A stretch of 64,000 nucleotides of DNA from Sphingopyxis sp. USTB-05 (GCF_023822045.1 NZ_CP084712.1:496001-560000), one strand, 5' to 3'. Shown: positions 50,076 through 58,836, counted from the first letter of the stretch. The notes: generated from the sequence alone by a model not told the origin. Numbers and translations: made by a program.

Positions 50076-52406
50076 TCAGAAATTCATCCGCGCGGTGACA
50101 CCGAAATAACGCTCGGCATCGCGCGGGGTGATCTGGCGCATGAACGACGTGCCGTTCGGGATGCGCTGGATCACGAACTGCTTGTCGGTCAGATTCTTGA
50201 CGATGAACGACAGGCTGTATTTGTCGTCGTCGGTGCTCACCTTCACGCCCGCATCCCAGATCGCATAGGCGCCCTGGAACGCATTGGGGTTCTGGTTGAT
50301 GTCGAACTGGGTGCGGCTCTGATAGACGAGCGAGCTGTTCAGATCGACGTTGAACCCGTCGATATTGAGCGGCAGGCGCCAGTCCATCGTGACCGTGCCC
50401 TTATATTTCGGGGCGAAGGGCAGGGGCTTGCCGTTGATCGCATCGGCACAGGTCACCGCGGCGCCCGGCGGGCAGATGAACTGGTTGATGTGCGCATCGG
50501 TATAGTTGAAACCGCCCGACAGCGAGAAATCGTCGGTGATCGCGGCGTTGAAGTCCATTTCGATCCCGCGCGTCGACACCGTGCCTGCATTGGTCAGACG
50601 CGTGACGACCTGACCCGCGACGATGTCGAGGAAGTTCGCCTGATAATTGTCATATTTGGCATAGAAGCCCGCGATGTTCAGCGTCAGGCGGCGGTCGAAC
50701 AACCGCGTCTTCAGGCCCACTTCGTAGGCATTCGACTTTTCGGGGTCGATGCGGCCGGTGTCGCGCGCCAGCATGTTGAAAAACACGTTGAGCGCCGGGC
50801 CCTTATAGCCGCGCGTATAGGTGGTGTAGGCGATGATATCATCGGTCAGGTCGTACTGCAGGCCGGCATTGCCCGACCAGCCATTGTCCTTGATCGAGCC
50901 CGCCGAAGCGAAGGCGGGGTTCACGCCCGTGAACGCCGCCGTCTGCGTCGACCGGCGCGCAAAGTCATAGCTGACCTTGTCCTCGGTATAGCGCAGACCC
51001 AAAATGCCGCGGAACGCGTCGGTGAAATTGAGCGTGCCCTGACCGAACGCCGAATAGCTCGTCAGCTTGGTCGTGAAATCGGCGTTGCCCTCGTTGGTCG
51101 TATAGGTCGACGATCCGGCGGCGCAGGGCGTCAGCCCGCCGACGGTCGGAAGCGTCGAAGCGGTGCAGGCGGTCACCGTGCGGTTGAAGAAATCGACTTC
51201 CTTCGTGTGGTAATAATAAAGGCCTGCGACATATTCGAAGAATTGCGGGTTCGCCGACGCGATGCGCAATTCCTGTGTGAACTGGTCGAATTTCAGGTCG
51301 CCGCGATCGTGCGAGCGGACGTCGCCTGCGGCCGTACCGGTGTTGACGTAACGCGGCGCATCCGACCGGAAATCGCCGTCGCGCTGCTGGAAGTTGTACC
51401 AGTGACGATAGGCGGTGATCGACGTCAGCGTGACGCCGCCCAGGTCGAGATCGATCTGACCCGAAACACCGCTATTCTTGTCCTTGGTATAGGGATCGAG
51501 GTCGTTGTCGATATCCTTGTTCTTGCCGTCGAGCGTCAGCGGCGCGAGGCTCGGGATGAACACCGCATTGTTGAATGCCGAGGAAAAGACGGTTCCGATG
51601 CTGTCGGCGAACCCATTGTCGCTATTCTTCGAATAATCGGCGATCAGCGTGATCTTCAGGTTATCGGCCGGCTCGGCGATCAACTTGCCGCGCACGCCCC
51701 AATGTTCATAACCGTTGACCTTATGGTCGTTGAAGACGTTGCGGGCGTTGCCGTCATATTGCGACCAGAAGCCGGTGAGCGAGGCGCGAATACCGTCGCC
51801 GATCGGGCCGCCGATGCTGCCGCGGATGCGATATTCATTGCCCTCGTACCAGGCCGCGTCGACATAGCCGCCCAGCTCGTTGCCGGGTTCGCGCGACACG
51901 ATGTTGATCACGCCGGCGCTGGCATTCTTGCCGAACAGGCTGCCCTGCGGGCCGCGCAGCACTTCGATGCGCTCGACGTCGAGGAAGTCCGACGTCTGCT
52001 GGCCGGTGCGCGCATAGACGACGCCGTCGATCACGGTCGAAACCGAAGGCTCGACCCCCGACGAGAAGCTGATCGTGCCGACGCCGCGGATCGAGAGAGC
52101 GGAGTCCTTGTTGGTGTTGCCCTTGCGGAAGGTCAGCGTGGGCACGCGCTGGAAAAGCTGTTCGGCCGAATTGACGTTCGAGCGTTCGAGCTGTTCGCCC
52201 GACACGACCGAGATCGCGACCGGCACGTCCTGCAGATTCTGCTCGCGCTTCTGCGCGGTGACGATGATGTCCGTCGATGCGAAGGGCGCGTTGGCTTCGG
52301 CCGGGGCCTGCGCGGCCGCGTCTTGGGCTGCGGCGGGGGCAGCGATCATCGCCATTCCCAATGCCGTCGTGATTGTCAGATAGGCTTTGGCTTTCGACGA
52401 AACCAT
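50076..52406 (-). CDS. TonB-dependent receptor, SQ locus
   Basis: An outer-membrane receptor of 776 residues. An upstream start at 52463 exists, but ATG 52406 has GGGAGG before it and begins a signal peptide (AYLTITTALGMAMIAAPAAAQ). The TonB box is IIVTAQKREQNLQDVPVAIS; the plug includes VSTVIDGVVYARTGQQTSDF and VERIEVLRGPQGSLFGKNASAG, and the barrel ends AERYFGVTARMNF. This matches the common sphingomonad receptor group without a polysaccharide-specific label. It precedes the sulfoquinovosidase gene on the same strand, separated by 452 bases of repeats. It is the likely outer-membrane entry for sulfolipid head groups. The cargo is inferred from position. Confidence 0.92.
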   Translation of the reverse strand: MVSSKAKAYLTITTALGMAMIAAPAAAQDAAAQAPAEANAPFASTDIIVTAQKREQNLQDVPVAISVVSGEQLERSNVNSAEQLFQRVPTLTFRKGNTNKDSALSIRGVGTISFSSGVEPSVSTVIDGVVYARTGQQTSDFLDVERIEVLRGPQGSLFGKNASAGVINIVSREPGNELGGYVDAAWYEGNEYRIRGSIGGPIGDGIRASLTGFWSQYDGNARNVFNDHKVNGYEHWGVRGKLIAEPADNLKITLIADYSKNSDNGFADSIGTVFSSAFNNAVFIPSLAPLTLDGKNKDIDNDLDPYTKDKNSGVSGQIDLDLGGVTLTSITAYRHWYNFQQRDGDFRSDAPRYVNTGTAAGDVRSHDRGDLKFDQFTQELRIASANPQFFEYVAGLYYYHTKEVDFFNRTVTACTASTLPTVGGLTPCAAGSSTYTTNEGNADFTTKLTSYSAFGQGTLNFTDAFRGILGLRYTEDKVSYDFARRSTQTAAFTGVNPAFASAGSIKDNGWSGNAGLQYDLTDDIIAYTTYTRGYKGPALNVFFNMLARDTGRIDPEKSNAYEVGLKTRLFDRRLTLNIAGFYAKYDNYQANFLDIVAGQVVTRLTNAGTVSTRGIEMDFNAAITDDFSLSGGFNYTDAHINQFICPPGAAVTCADAINGKPLPFAPKYKGTVTMDWRLPLNIDGFNVDLNSSLVYQSRTQFDINQNPNAFQGAYAIWDAGVKVSTDDDKYSLSFIVKNLTDKQFVIQRIPNGTSFMRQITPRDAERYFGVTARMNF

Positions 52407-52441
52407 ATTCAGATCCTCCCTTGATGCGCTGCCGTTCGGTA

Positions 52442-52462
52442 TGTCAATTAATTCAATTGACA
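52442..52462. promoter_or_regulatory. operator-like inverted repeat before TonB receptor
   Basis: TGTCAATT-AATTC-AATTGACA: perfect 8-bp arms with a 5-base spacer, 35 bases upstream of the TBDR start. The position fits a repressor site. It does not match the LacI-type sites. Confidence 0.6.
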
Positions 52463-52499
52463 ATCTCGAGCCGACCCATGCGCGCTATTATTTTTGTGG

Positions 52500-52545
52500 T
52501 CCAATAGAGAAATGTCGCGATGCCATGTCCATATGCTATGGCTTG
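52500..52545. repeat. 46-base direct repeat, copy 1
   Basis: Shares 37 of 46 positions with copy 2. The conserved blocks are GAGAAATGTCG, ATGTCCA and ATGCTATG. It lies about 95 bases upstream of the TBDR start. Confidence 0.65.
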
Positions 52546-52742
52546 CAGGACAGTGCGAGGAACTGGCTATGCGCTCGGGCTCGCGTGTCGGCCTTGTCAT
52601 CAGCAACCTTTCCCTTGTCGTGACGGATCGCGCGTCCGCTTCGACATCAGGCCGCGAACTTATGTCGCTCGCAGCCACGAATCGGCTGAAAGGCGCCATT
52701 GCCCACCAGCCGACCTAGGGATGCGCGTCAAAATCATTGCAG

Positions 52743-52788
52743 TCTAATCGAGAAATGTCGGTATATTATGTCCAAATGCTATGACTTG
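52743..52788. repeat. 46-base direct repeat, copy 2
   Basis: The second copy, 243 bases further from the TBDR, in the same orientation. It may be a duplicated upstream activating sequence or a relic of a duplicated promoter. Confidence 0.65.
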
Positions 52789-52858
52789 AGCATGGTCCGT
52801 CGGTGACGGGTTGCCGACTTCCCCATCATCGTCACCCTCGAACGCGACACGTGGCTCG

Positions 52859-52943
52859 TTCGACTTGATCCGGGGTCCCGCTTGAAGTCGAAACCAGTGG
52901 GCGCCTCAAGAAGCGGGATCCCGGGTCACGCCCGGGACGACGG
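52859..52943. repeat. CCGGACTTGATCCGG-type palindromic element, diverged
   Basis: Left CGACTTGATCCGGGGTCCCG and right GGATCCCGGGTCACGCCCGG, then GACGACGG, with an inner GCTT/AAGC pair. It is the most diverged of the four copies. Confidence 0.65.
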
Positions 52944-53293
52944 AAGTGGGGACGGGGTGTCCGCTCCCCAATATAAAACAAATACCGCCTTCAATTAGGT
53001 CTTTCCTACATTATTCGGCCGTGTCAGCCTTCATCCGGCTCTTTCATTCGGTGAACAAAAAGGTGGTCGCTGCCCTGATTGCGGGTACGACCATGATCGG
53101 ACGTGCCTCGCACATCCAGCACGCCGCGACTTGCAAATCGGCGCGCTCATAGGGCTGAACTTTCCTGAACTTTGGAATATTGCGCGGCCCTTGCGCCGAC
53201 CCGATCCGGATCCAGCCGGGCGATGTCCAAAGAGGGCAGCGACAGCTCCCCACCCCAAACCCGACACGCACAGGCCCACCGGGGGTGCCCCCC

Positions 53294-54214
53294 CTATTGC
53301 AACGCCACCACGCGCTTAACATGCGCCAGACACGCCTCGGTCTCGCGCGCCACATCGGCGTTCAGCCACGCAACAATCTCGGGCGTCGGCCCGATATCGG
53401 GCTCCAGCAGCGCGAAATCGAGCGTGACGGGCGGCGAAATCGGGCGCACCGCGACCCCCAGCCGGTGAAAGCGCGGGGCGCTGAACGGCTCGGCGATCGT
53501 CACGCCCAGCCCGGCTTCGACGAAGGCATATAATATCTGCGAATGCTGCGTCTCCAGCCGCCGCGATACGCTGATGCCCGATGTTTCCAGCGCGGTGTCG
53601 ATCCCGGTCCACAGCGCGTCGGCTTCGTGCATCGGGCCCACAAACTCCTCGCCCGCCAAATCCGATATCGCCAGTCGTTCGCGCGCGGCGAGGGGGTGGT
53701 TGGCGGGCAGGATGCACACATATTCGGCGCGCGCGAGCGGCGTCGACCTGATGCCCTCGCGTCCCTGCATATCGACCCCGACGCCCAGGTCGGCCTGTCC
53801 CAGGAACACGCGCTCCTCGATCGCGCGTTGCCCAAGCGATTCGACGATGATCTTGATGTCGGGATAGAGGATGCGAAAGCGCGCGATCACCGCCGGCAGG
53901 ATCGCCATCGCGATCGCCGCCAGCGCCGCAATCCGCACCGTGCCGACCGGGTGCGCGCGAATGCGCCGCGCCGCCTGGTCGAGCAGGTCGAGCCCCGCAT
54001 AGCTTCGCCGCACCGCTTCATACAGCGCCTGCGCCTGCGCCGTCGGATGCACGCGCGCGCCGCGGCGGTCGAACAGGCGAAATCCGACCGCGCGCTCCAT
54101 GTCGGCGATCAGCCTGCTGACCGACGGCTGGCTGATATTCAGCATCGTCGCGGCGGCTGTAATGCCCCCGCTCATCATAACGGCGCGAAACGCCTCGACC
54201 TGTCTCATTCGCAT
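53294..54214 (-). CDS. LysR-family regulator (dioxygenase-divergent)
   Basis: A regulator of 306 residues. The N-terminal helix-turn-helix is MRQVEAFRAVMMSGGITAAA with LNISQPSVSRLIADMERAVG. The effector domain includes GTVRIAALAAIAMAILPAVI and LGQADLGVGVDMQGREG. It is divergent from the dioxygenase / FMN reductase operon, with a LysR-type palindrome in the gap. Control of that operon, and of itself, is likely. LysR proteins of this kind often govern sulfur-source or aromatic catabolism; the inducer is unknown. Confidence 0.9.
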   Translation of the reverse strand: MRMRQVEAFRAVMMSGGITAAATMLNISQPSVSRLIADMERAVGFRLFDRRGARVHPTAQAQALYEAVRRSYAGLDLLDQAARRIRAHPVGTVRIAALAAIAMAILPAVIARFRILYPDIKIIVESLGQRAIEERVFLGQADLGVGVDMQGREGIRSTPLARAEYVCILPANHPLAARERLAISDLAGEEFVGPMHEADALWTGIDTALETSGISVSRRLETQHSQILYAFVEAGLGVTIAEPFSAPRFHRLGVAVRPISPPVTLDFALLEPDIGPTPEIVAWLNADVARETEACLAHVKRVVALQ

Positions 54215-54217
54215 AGG

Positions 54218-54236
54218 TCATAGTATAGACGTATGA
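54218..54236. promoter_or_regulatory. LysR-type operator TCATA-N9-TATGA
   Basis: A perfect palindrome TCATA-N9-TATGA (which includes a T-N11-A LysR box) lies 4 bases upstream of the lysR start codon and 78 bases before the dioxygenase start. Confidence 0.7.
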
Positions 54237-54314
54237 TTGCTGGATGCAATTCGATTGGATGCGATGGACGATGTTACGCTACGTGGCACCTTAGACAACA
54301 TCGGGAGAGTGAAG

Positions 54315-55079
54315 ATGGATTTCTCGGCCCAGCGCGAACAATTCGCCAACGAAGGCTATGCGGTCTTCGAACGCATCCTCGAAGGCCCACTGCTCGACCT
54401 GCTCCGCGAAGAATGCGGCCGGGTGATCGACCGCGAGGATGCACGGCTCGACAGCCTCGGCGTCGAGGTCGACGGCATCAGCCACAAGGGCAAGCGCTAT
54501 TTCGCCGGCGAATGCCAGCGCCAACAGCCGGATCTGCGCAAGATGCTGTTCAGCGAAACGATGGCCGATATCTGCCGCGCGACGCTCGGCGACGATGCCT
54601 ATTTCTTCTACGATCAATATGTCGTGAAGGGCGCCAGCGAAGGCATGCCGTTCAGCTGGCACCAGGATTCGGGCTATGTCGTCGGCAACGGCGGCCCCGC
54701 CGATCACAAGCCGTACCTCACCTGCTGGTGCACGCTCGACGACACGACGGTCGCCAACGGCACCGTCCGCATCCTGCCTTTCTCGCAGGCGCCCGATACT
54801 CGCAACGGCATCGTCCCGCACATCCGCCAGCCGGGCAGCAACGACCTCGTCGGCTATACCGGCGACAGCGAGGGCGTGACGCTCGAAGTCCCCGCGGGCA
54901 GCGTCGTCGCTTTCTCCAGCCTCGCGCTCCATGCGACCGGATCGAATTCGACCCCGAACATGCGCCGCGTCTACCTCGCGCAATATTCGCCCGAACCGAT
55001 CCTCAACCCCGGCACCAACCATCTCCGCCGCAACGCGATCGCTTTCCTGCGCGGCGGCAGCCAGGTGACCTTCAACTGA
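54315..55079 (+). CDS. PhyH-type Fe(II)/2-oxoglutarate dioxygenase
   Basis: A protein of 254 residues related to phytanoyl-CoA dioxygenase. ATG 54315 has GGGAGAG five bases before; in-frame starts at 54237 (TTG) and 54264 lack that. The metal triad is visible: His and Asp in SWHQDSGYV, and the distal His in SLALHATGSN, followed by the 2-oxoglutarate-binding Arg in MRRVYLAQ. An FMN reductase follows 11 bases later in the same operon, under a divergent LysR. Given the sulfonate-rich neighbourhood it could be a sulfonate or sulfate-ester dioxygenase, a second oxygenolytic desulfonation route. The substrate is inferred only. Confidence 0.82.
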   Translation: MDFSAQREQFANEGYAVFERILEGPLLDLLREECGRVIDREDARLDSLGVEVDGISHKGKRYFAGECQRQQPDLRKMLFSETMADICRATLGDDAYFFYDQYVVKGASEGMPFSWHQDSGYVVGNGGPADHKPYLTCWCTLDDTTVANGTVRILPFSQAPDTRNGIVPHIRQPGSNDLVGYTGDSEGVTLEVPAGSVVAFSSLALHATGSNSTPNMRRVYLAQYSPEPILNPGTNHLRRNAIAFLRGGSQVTFN

Positions 55080-55090
55080 AGGAGGATATC

Positions 55091-55690
55091 ATGATCGATC
55101 GTCCCCGCATCGTCGCACTCGGCGGCAACGCCACTGCCGGCGGATCGGCCGAGCGCCTGCTCCGCCACGCGCTCATGCGCTGCGAAGCGGAAGGCGCGGA
55201 GACAAGCCTCTTCGCGGGCGAGGCGATCGACCTTCCGATGTACGCCCCGCACCGCAGCGAACGTTGTTCGAAGGCGCAGGCGCTGATGGCCGCGCTGCGC
55301 GATGCCGACGGCATCATCGTCGCATCGCCCGCCTATCACGGCACCGTGTCGGGGGTGGTCAAGAACGCGCTCGACTATGCGCAGGATCTTGTCTCGGACG
55401 CGCAGCCCTATTTCGATGGCCGCGCAGTGGGATTGATTGCGGTCGCCGGCGGGTGGCAGGCGGCGGGGAGCACGCTTGCGACGCTGCGCTCGATCACCCA
55501 TGCGTTGCGCGGCTGGCCCACCCCGATGGCGGTCACCGCCAATTCCAGCCAGCCGCTTTTCGATCCCGACGGGATGCTGACCGATCAGGGTATCGCGTCG
55601 CAGCTCGACATCATGACCGGGCAGGTCGTGACCTTCGCGCGAATGAAGCGCGCCTATGCCGATGCAGGCAAAGCCGCCTTGACGGCCTGA
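55091..55690 (+). CDS. NAD(P)H-dependent FMN reductase (SsuE-like)
   Basis: A flavodoxin-like reductase of 199 residues, with GGAGG six bases before ATG 55091. The FMN phosphate-binding stretch ALGGNATAGGSAERLLRHAL is at the N-terminus, and IIVASPAYHGTVSGVVKNAL is the family isoalloxazine loop. In sulfonate systems SsuE-type reductases hand FMNH2 to the SsuD-type monooxygenase. The window has one such monooxygenase (37082-38149) without an adjacent reductase, so this gene is the best candidate partner. It is cotranscribed with the PhyH-type dioxygenase. A strong hairpin follows it. Confidence 0.85.
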   Translation: MIDRPRIVALGGNATAGGSAERLLRHALMRCEAEGAETSLFAGEAIDLPMYAPHRSERCSKAQALMAALRDADGIIVASPAYHGTVSGVVKNALDYAQDLVSDAQPYFDGRAVGLIAVAGGWQAAGSTLATLRSITHALRGWPTPMAVTANSSQPLFDPDGMLTDQGIASQLDIMTGQVVTFARMKRAYADAGKAALTA

Positions 55691-55691
55691 T

Positions 55692-55741
55692 CTCCGAACG
55701 GACCGGAAGGCAGTCTTCGATGCCTTCCGGTCCGTTCGGAG
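55692..55741. terminator. strong bidirectional terminator hairpin
   Basis: A perfect 21-bp stem (CTCCGAACGGACCGGAAGGC...) with an 8-base loop lies between the convergent FMN reductase (ends 55690) and TBDR (ends 55746) genes. It lies within a 55-base gap and should end both transcripts. Confidence 0.8.
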
Positions 55742-55745
55742 CATA

Positions 55746-58700
55746 TCAGAACTTTACGCTAAGCCCCGCCGTGATCCGGCGATCGGTGAGGCCCTGGAAA
55801 CAGAGCAGCGCCTTGTCGTTCACGCAATATTGGTTCTGATCGCCGCGCAGCAGGTTGATGCCCTCGACGCCGACGTTGATATTCTCGGTGATGTCGTAGT
55901 TGATGCTGGCGTTGAGCTGTCCGCGTGCGCCGTTGATCAGCGGCAGCCCAAAGAAGAACGGATCGTTCGACACATAGCTTGACCGCCACGTGTAGCGCAG
56001 GCGCGCGTTCAGCCCGTATTTGTCGTAGAACAGCGTCGTATTGTAGGCATATTTCGACAGGTTGGTCAGCGAGATCAGATCCTGCGAACCCGGATGGCCG
56101 AGCTGCGTGAACACGGTCCGCGGACCATCGGCGACGCGATATTCGCGCGCCGAGCCGCCCGCCTTTTGATAGGTGAAGTTGCCGATAAAGCCGAAGCCCG
56201 AGGCGAAGCCGAGCACATCTTCCCATGCCGACAGATCGTGCTGGAATGCGACTTCGATACCCGTTTGCGTCGTCGTTCCCGGAACGTTGAAGGTCGAACT
56301 CCGGGGCACGCAGATGCCGACCCCCTGAATGGGGTTATTGATGTTGCGGTTGGCGATCGGGTTATAAATGCCGCCGCCCGGGCAGGCGGGATCGATCGAG
56401 ATATTGAGATTGCCGTTCGCGTCGAGGTTCGGCGCCGGATCCTCCTGCCGCTGCGCGAACAGGTTGGTGCGGCTCTTGTGAAAGAAGCCGATGCTGATCA
56501 GGCTCGACGGCGCGAAATAATATTCGCCCGACAGGTCGAACGACCACACCGCTTCGGGGACGAGGCCGGGATTGCCGACCGCGACCGGTGTGTTCGCACC
56601 GGTGCCGAACGAAAAGGACGTCGACAGCGTGTCGAAATTCGGACGGCGAATGTCACGCGCGATGCCGGCGCGGACCAGCAGCTTGTCGGCGGGTTCGAGG
56701 ACGAGGCTAAAGCGCGGGAGCAGGAAGTTGTACGAGCTTTTCGCGACGGTCTGGCCGGTGACCGCGCCATTCGCGATATTGTTGCCCGTCGACGACAGCT
56801 TGGTGTGAAGCCAGCGGAAACCCGCATTGCCGCGGACGGGCATGCCGGCAATCTCGCCCTCCATATTCGCCTGGAAATAGGCGGCGTTCGTCGTTTCCTT
56901 GATCTTGAAGAAACCCGCAAAGGATTCGGTTGGCGTCGCCAGCGAGGCGACGGCCGGACCTTGCGTGCGCGCCGCGTTGCTTGCGGCAATGGCTTCGTTG
57001 AGCGACGCCAGCACGCTCGCCGGGTCGCGGAACGCCAGCCCGCCGTCGATCAGCAGGAAGTCCGGGAAATAGAGGCGGCGCCCGTCGGCGGCATTGAAGT
57101 TGCTGGGGCCCGGGATCAATATGTCGGAAAACAGGTCGCCCGACGGCCGGTTCCACGCGCTGGTCGTGTTCGTCAGGCTGACATTGTTCGAAAATTCGCT
57201 GTTCTCGGCCGATGTCCGGTTCCAGCGCCAGCCGAAATCGACCGAGGTGACGAACGGGTTGAGGTCGGTCGTGTCATAAGTGAAATCGAGCCGCGCAGCG
57301 CGCTCCTGATTGTCGGTCGAATTGGCGCCCTGCGTGACCTGCTGTAGCTGATAGTTCGCGGGGTCGAGCAATTGCGCGGTCGTCGGCGCAAAGGGGCTCG
57401 CCTGATCGATGCCGAATTGCAACGTGCCGCCGCGCAGGTCGAATTCGATCGGCACGCCATTGTCGATGCTGCGACCGATTACCGGCTGCGGACCGTTCGG
57501 GTTGATGAAGTCGAGCGTCGTCGAAAAATTCGGGAAGTCGGATTTCGAGGTCGACAGCGATACTTCAGCGCGGACATTCAGCTGGTCGGTTGCCTGCCAG
57601 TCGGTGCCGAAATCGAAGACGCGGCTCTTGGTGACGCGCGCGCCGGTGTCGCTCGATGTGCGCAGGTTCGGATCGATCACACTTCCGGTCGTGCCGCCGA
57701 TTCCGATGGTGCCGGCGAGCGCAGCTTCGACGGAGCCAAGGACGATCGGGCCGTTCGGGCCATTGAGCGTGCCGAAATCGACCGTTTCGAAGGCCGTGTT
57801 ATTCATGGCATCGACAACCGAAGGCGTCGCAGTACCCGAAATCTGGACGCGATGGCTTTGTTGCCCGCGGCGCTGGTTGTTCAGTGTCGCGTCGAAATAG
57901 AATTTCAGGTCGTCATTCGGCTTCCACTCAAGCGCGGCGGTGCCGTTATAGGTCTCATATTCGTAATTCTCGAGCCCCTGTTGCAGGAACTGGATACGCA
58001 GAAACGGAAAAGCTTCGGCGCTTGGGCCTGAGCCCGGAAGCACCAGCGCGTCGCGGTCGACGCGCGGCTTGAACGACGCGACGTCCTGCCGTGCATAGCT
58101 GCCGCTCACCACGATGCCGATTTCGCCGATGCCGGTGTCCCACCGGTTGCCGAGCGTCGCCGACAGGCGCGGCAGCGTCGACTTCGACAGATCGCTATTT
58201 TCCATCTGCGCGCGCGCAGCGATCAGCGGGTCCTTAAGGTCCAGCGGGCGGATTGTCCGCAGGTTGATCGTGCCGCCGACAGATCCTTCGATCGTCTGCG
58301 CGGTCGGAACCTTGGTGACCTCGACCGACGCGATCAGCGCAGCGGGCAGATCTTCGAAGCTGATGCCCGAGCGACCGGCGCCCGATCCCACTGTCGACAC
58401 GCCGTTGATTTCGGTGCGGTTCGCATCGGTGCCGCGGATCTGCACTGCGTTGCCGACGCCTGCCTGCCGGGTAATCTGAACCCCGGTGACATTTTCGAGC
58501 ACTTCGGCGAGGTTCTGGTCGGGCAGCTTGCCGATATCTTCGGCCTGGATGACCTCGACGATATTGTCGGTGGCGCGCTTTTCGCCCAGCGCGGTGGCAA
58601 GGGAGCTGCGAATGCCGGTGACGATGATCGCATCATCGCCCACTTCGTCGGTGGCAGACGTTTCGGCGGCCGCATCCTGTGCAAAGGCCGGCGTGGCGAG

Positions 58701-58784
58701 CATCGCCATCGCCGTCGATCCCAGCAGCGCCGCCGCGAAATTGATGTTGCCGCGCGAAACGCGCACGAGGCTGCCCCGAATCAT
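55746..58784 (-). CDS. TonB-dependent receptor (Caulobacter-type), alginate locus
   Basis: An outer-membrane receptor of 1012 residues. ATG 58784 is chosen because GGGAGAG lies just before it; a TTG at 58799 opens the frame earlier. The signal peptide ends ATPAFAQD, then the TonB-box-like DAIIVTGIRSSLATALGEKR and the subfamily plug motif EVIQAEDIGKLPDQNLAEVL. The barrel ends RRITAGLSVKF. The gene is divergent from the PL6, PL17 and MFS genes, so alginate or alginate oligomers are the likely ligand. The shared 153-base upstream region has a GntR-type site. Confidence 0.93.
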   Translation of the reverse strand: MIRGSLVRVSRGNINFAAALLGSTAMAMLATPAFAQDAAAETSATDEVGDDAIIVTGIRSSLATALGEKRATDNIVEVIQAEDIGKLPDQNLAEVLENVTGVQITRQAGVGNAVQIRGTDANRTEINGVSTVGSGAGRSGISFEDLPAALIASVEVTKVPTAQTIEGSVGGTINLRTIRPLDLKDPLIAARAQMENSDLSKSTLPRLSATLGNRWDTGIGEIGIVVSGSYARQDVASFKPRVDRDALVLPGSGPSAEAFPFLRIQFLQQGLENYEYETYNGTAALEWKPNDDLKFYFDATLNNQRRGQQSHRVQISGTATPSVVDAMNNTAFETVDFGTLNGPNGPIVLGSVEAALAGTIGIGGTTGSVIDPNLRTSSDTGARVTKSRVFDFGTDWQATDQLNVRAEVSLSTSKSDFPNFSTTLDFINPNGPQPVIGRSIDNGVPIEFDLRGGTLQFGIDQASPFAPTTAQLLDPANYQLQQVTQGANSTDNQERAARLDFTYDTTDLNPFVTSVDFGWRWNRTSAENSEFSNNVSLTNTTSAWNRPSGDLFSDILIPGPSNFNAADGRRLYFPDFLLIDGGLAFRDPASVLASLNEAIAASNAARTQGPAVASLATPTESFAGFFKIKETTNAAYFQANMEGEIAGMPVRGNAGFRWLHTKLSSTGNNIANGAVTGQTVAKSSYNFLLPRFSLVLEPADKLLVRAGIARDIRRPNFDTLSTSFSFGTGANTPVAVGNPGLVPEAVWSFDLSGEYYFAPSSLISIGFFHKSRTNLFAQRQEDPAPNLDANGNLNISIDPACPGGGIYNPIANRNINNPIQGVGICVPRSSTFNVPGTTTQTGIEVAFQHDLSAWEDVLGFASGFGFIGNFTYQKAGGSAREYRVADGPRTVFTQLGHPGSQDLISLTNLSKYAYNTTLFYDKYGLNARLRYTWRSSYVSNDPFFFGLPLINGARGQLNASINYDITENINVGVEGINLLRGDQNQYCVNDKALLCFQGLTDRRITAGLSVKF

Positions 58785-58825
58785 CCCACTCTCCCTCAAT
58801 GACTTTGTTTGGAGGCAGGCTCGTC

Positions 58826-58836
58826 TTGTCAGACCA
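58826..58836. promoter_or_regulatory. GntR/FadR-type operator TNGTNNNACNA
   Basis: TTGTCAGACCA matches the FadR-subfamily consensus TNGTNNNACNA exactly. It lies in the divergent region between the TBDR and the PL6 gene, where uronate and alginate genes are commonly controlled by FCD-type GntR proteins. A wider imperfect inverted pair, CAATATGTCAACC (58835) and GGTTGATATTG (58868), flanks GTATAC. No GntR gene is in the window. Confidence 0.5.

Larger units (their letters stand above)
52407..53293. other. 887-base region without a clear gene
   Basis: It lies between a TBDR (minus) and a LysR gene (minus). Present are an inverted repeat (52442-52462), two copies of a 46-base motif (52500-52545, 52743-52788) and a CCGGACTTGATCC-type element (52859-52943). 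Short frames such as 52946-53152 show no family motif or convincing ribosome site. Nothing recognisable was seen in 52950-53290. Confidence 0.6.

Noticed and set aside
50490..52424. 644-codon open frame on the plus strand
   Set aside because: Antisense to the TonB receptor; no start signal or domain.
52946..53152. 68-codon frame in the gap before the LysR gene
   Set aside because: No ribosome site, no family motif, and amino-acid use typical of a random frame. It was kept as unexplained sequence.
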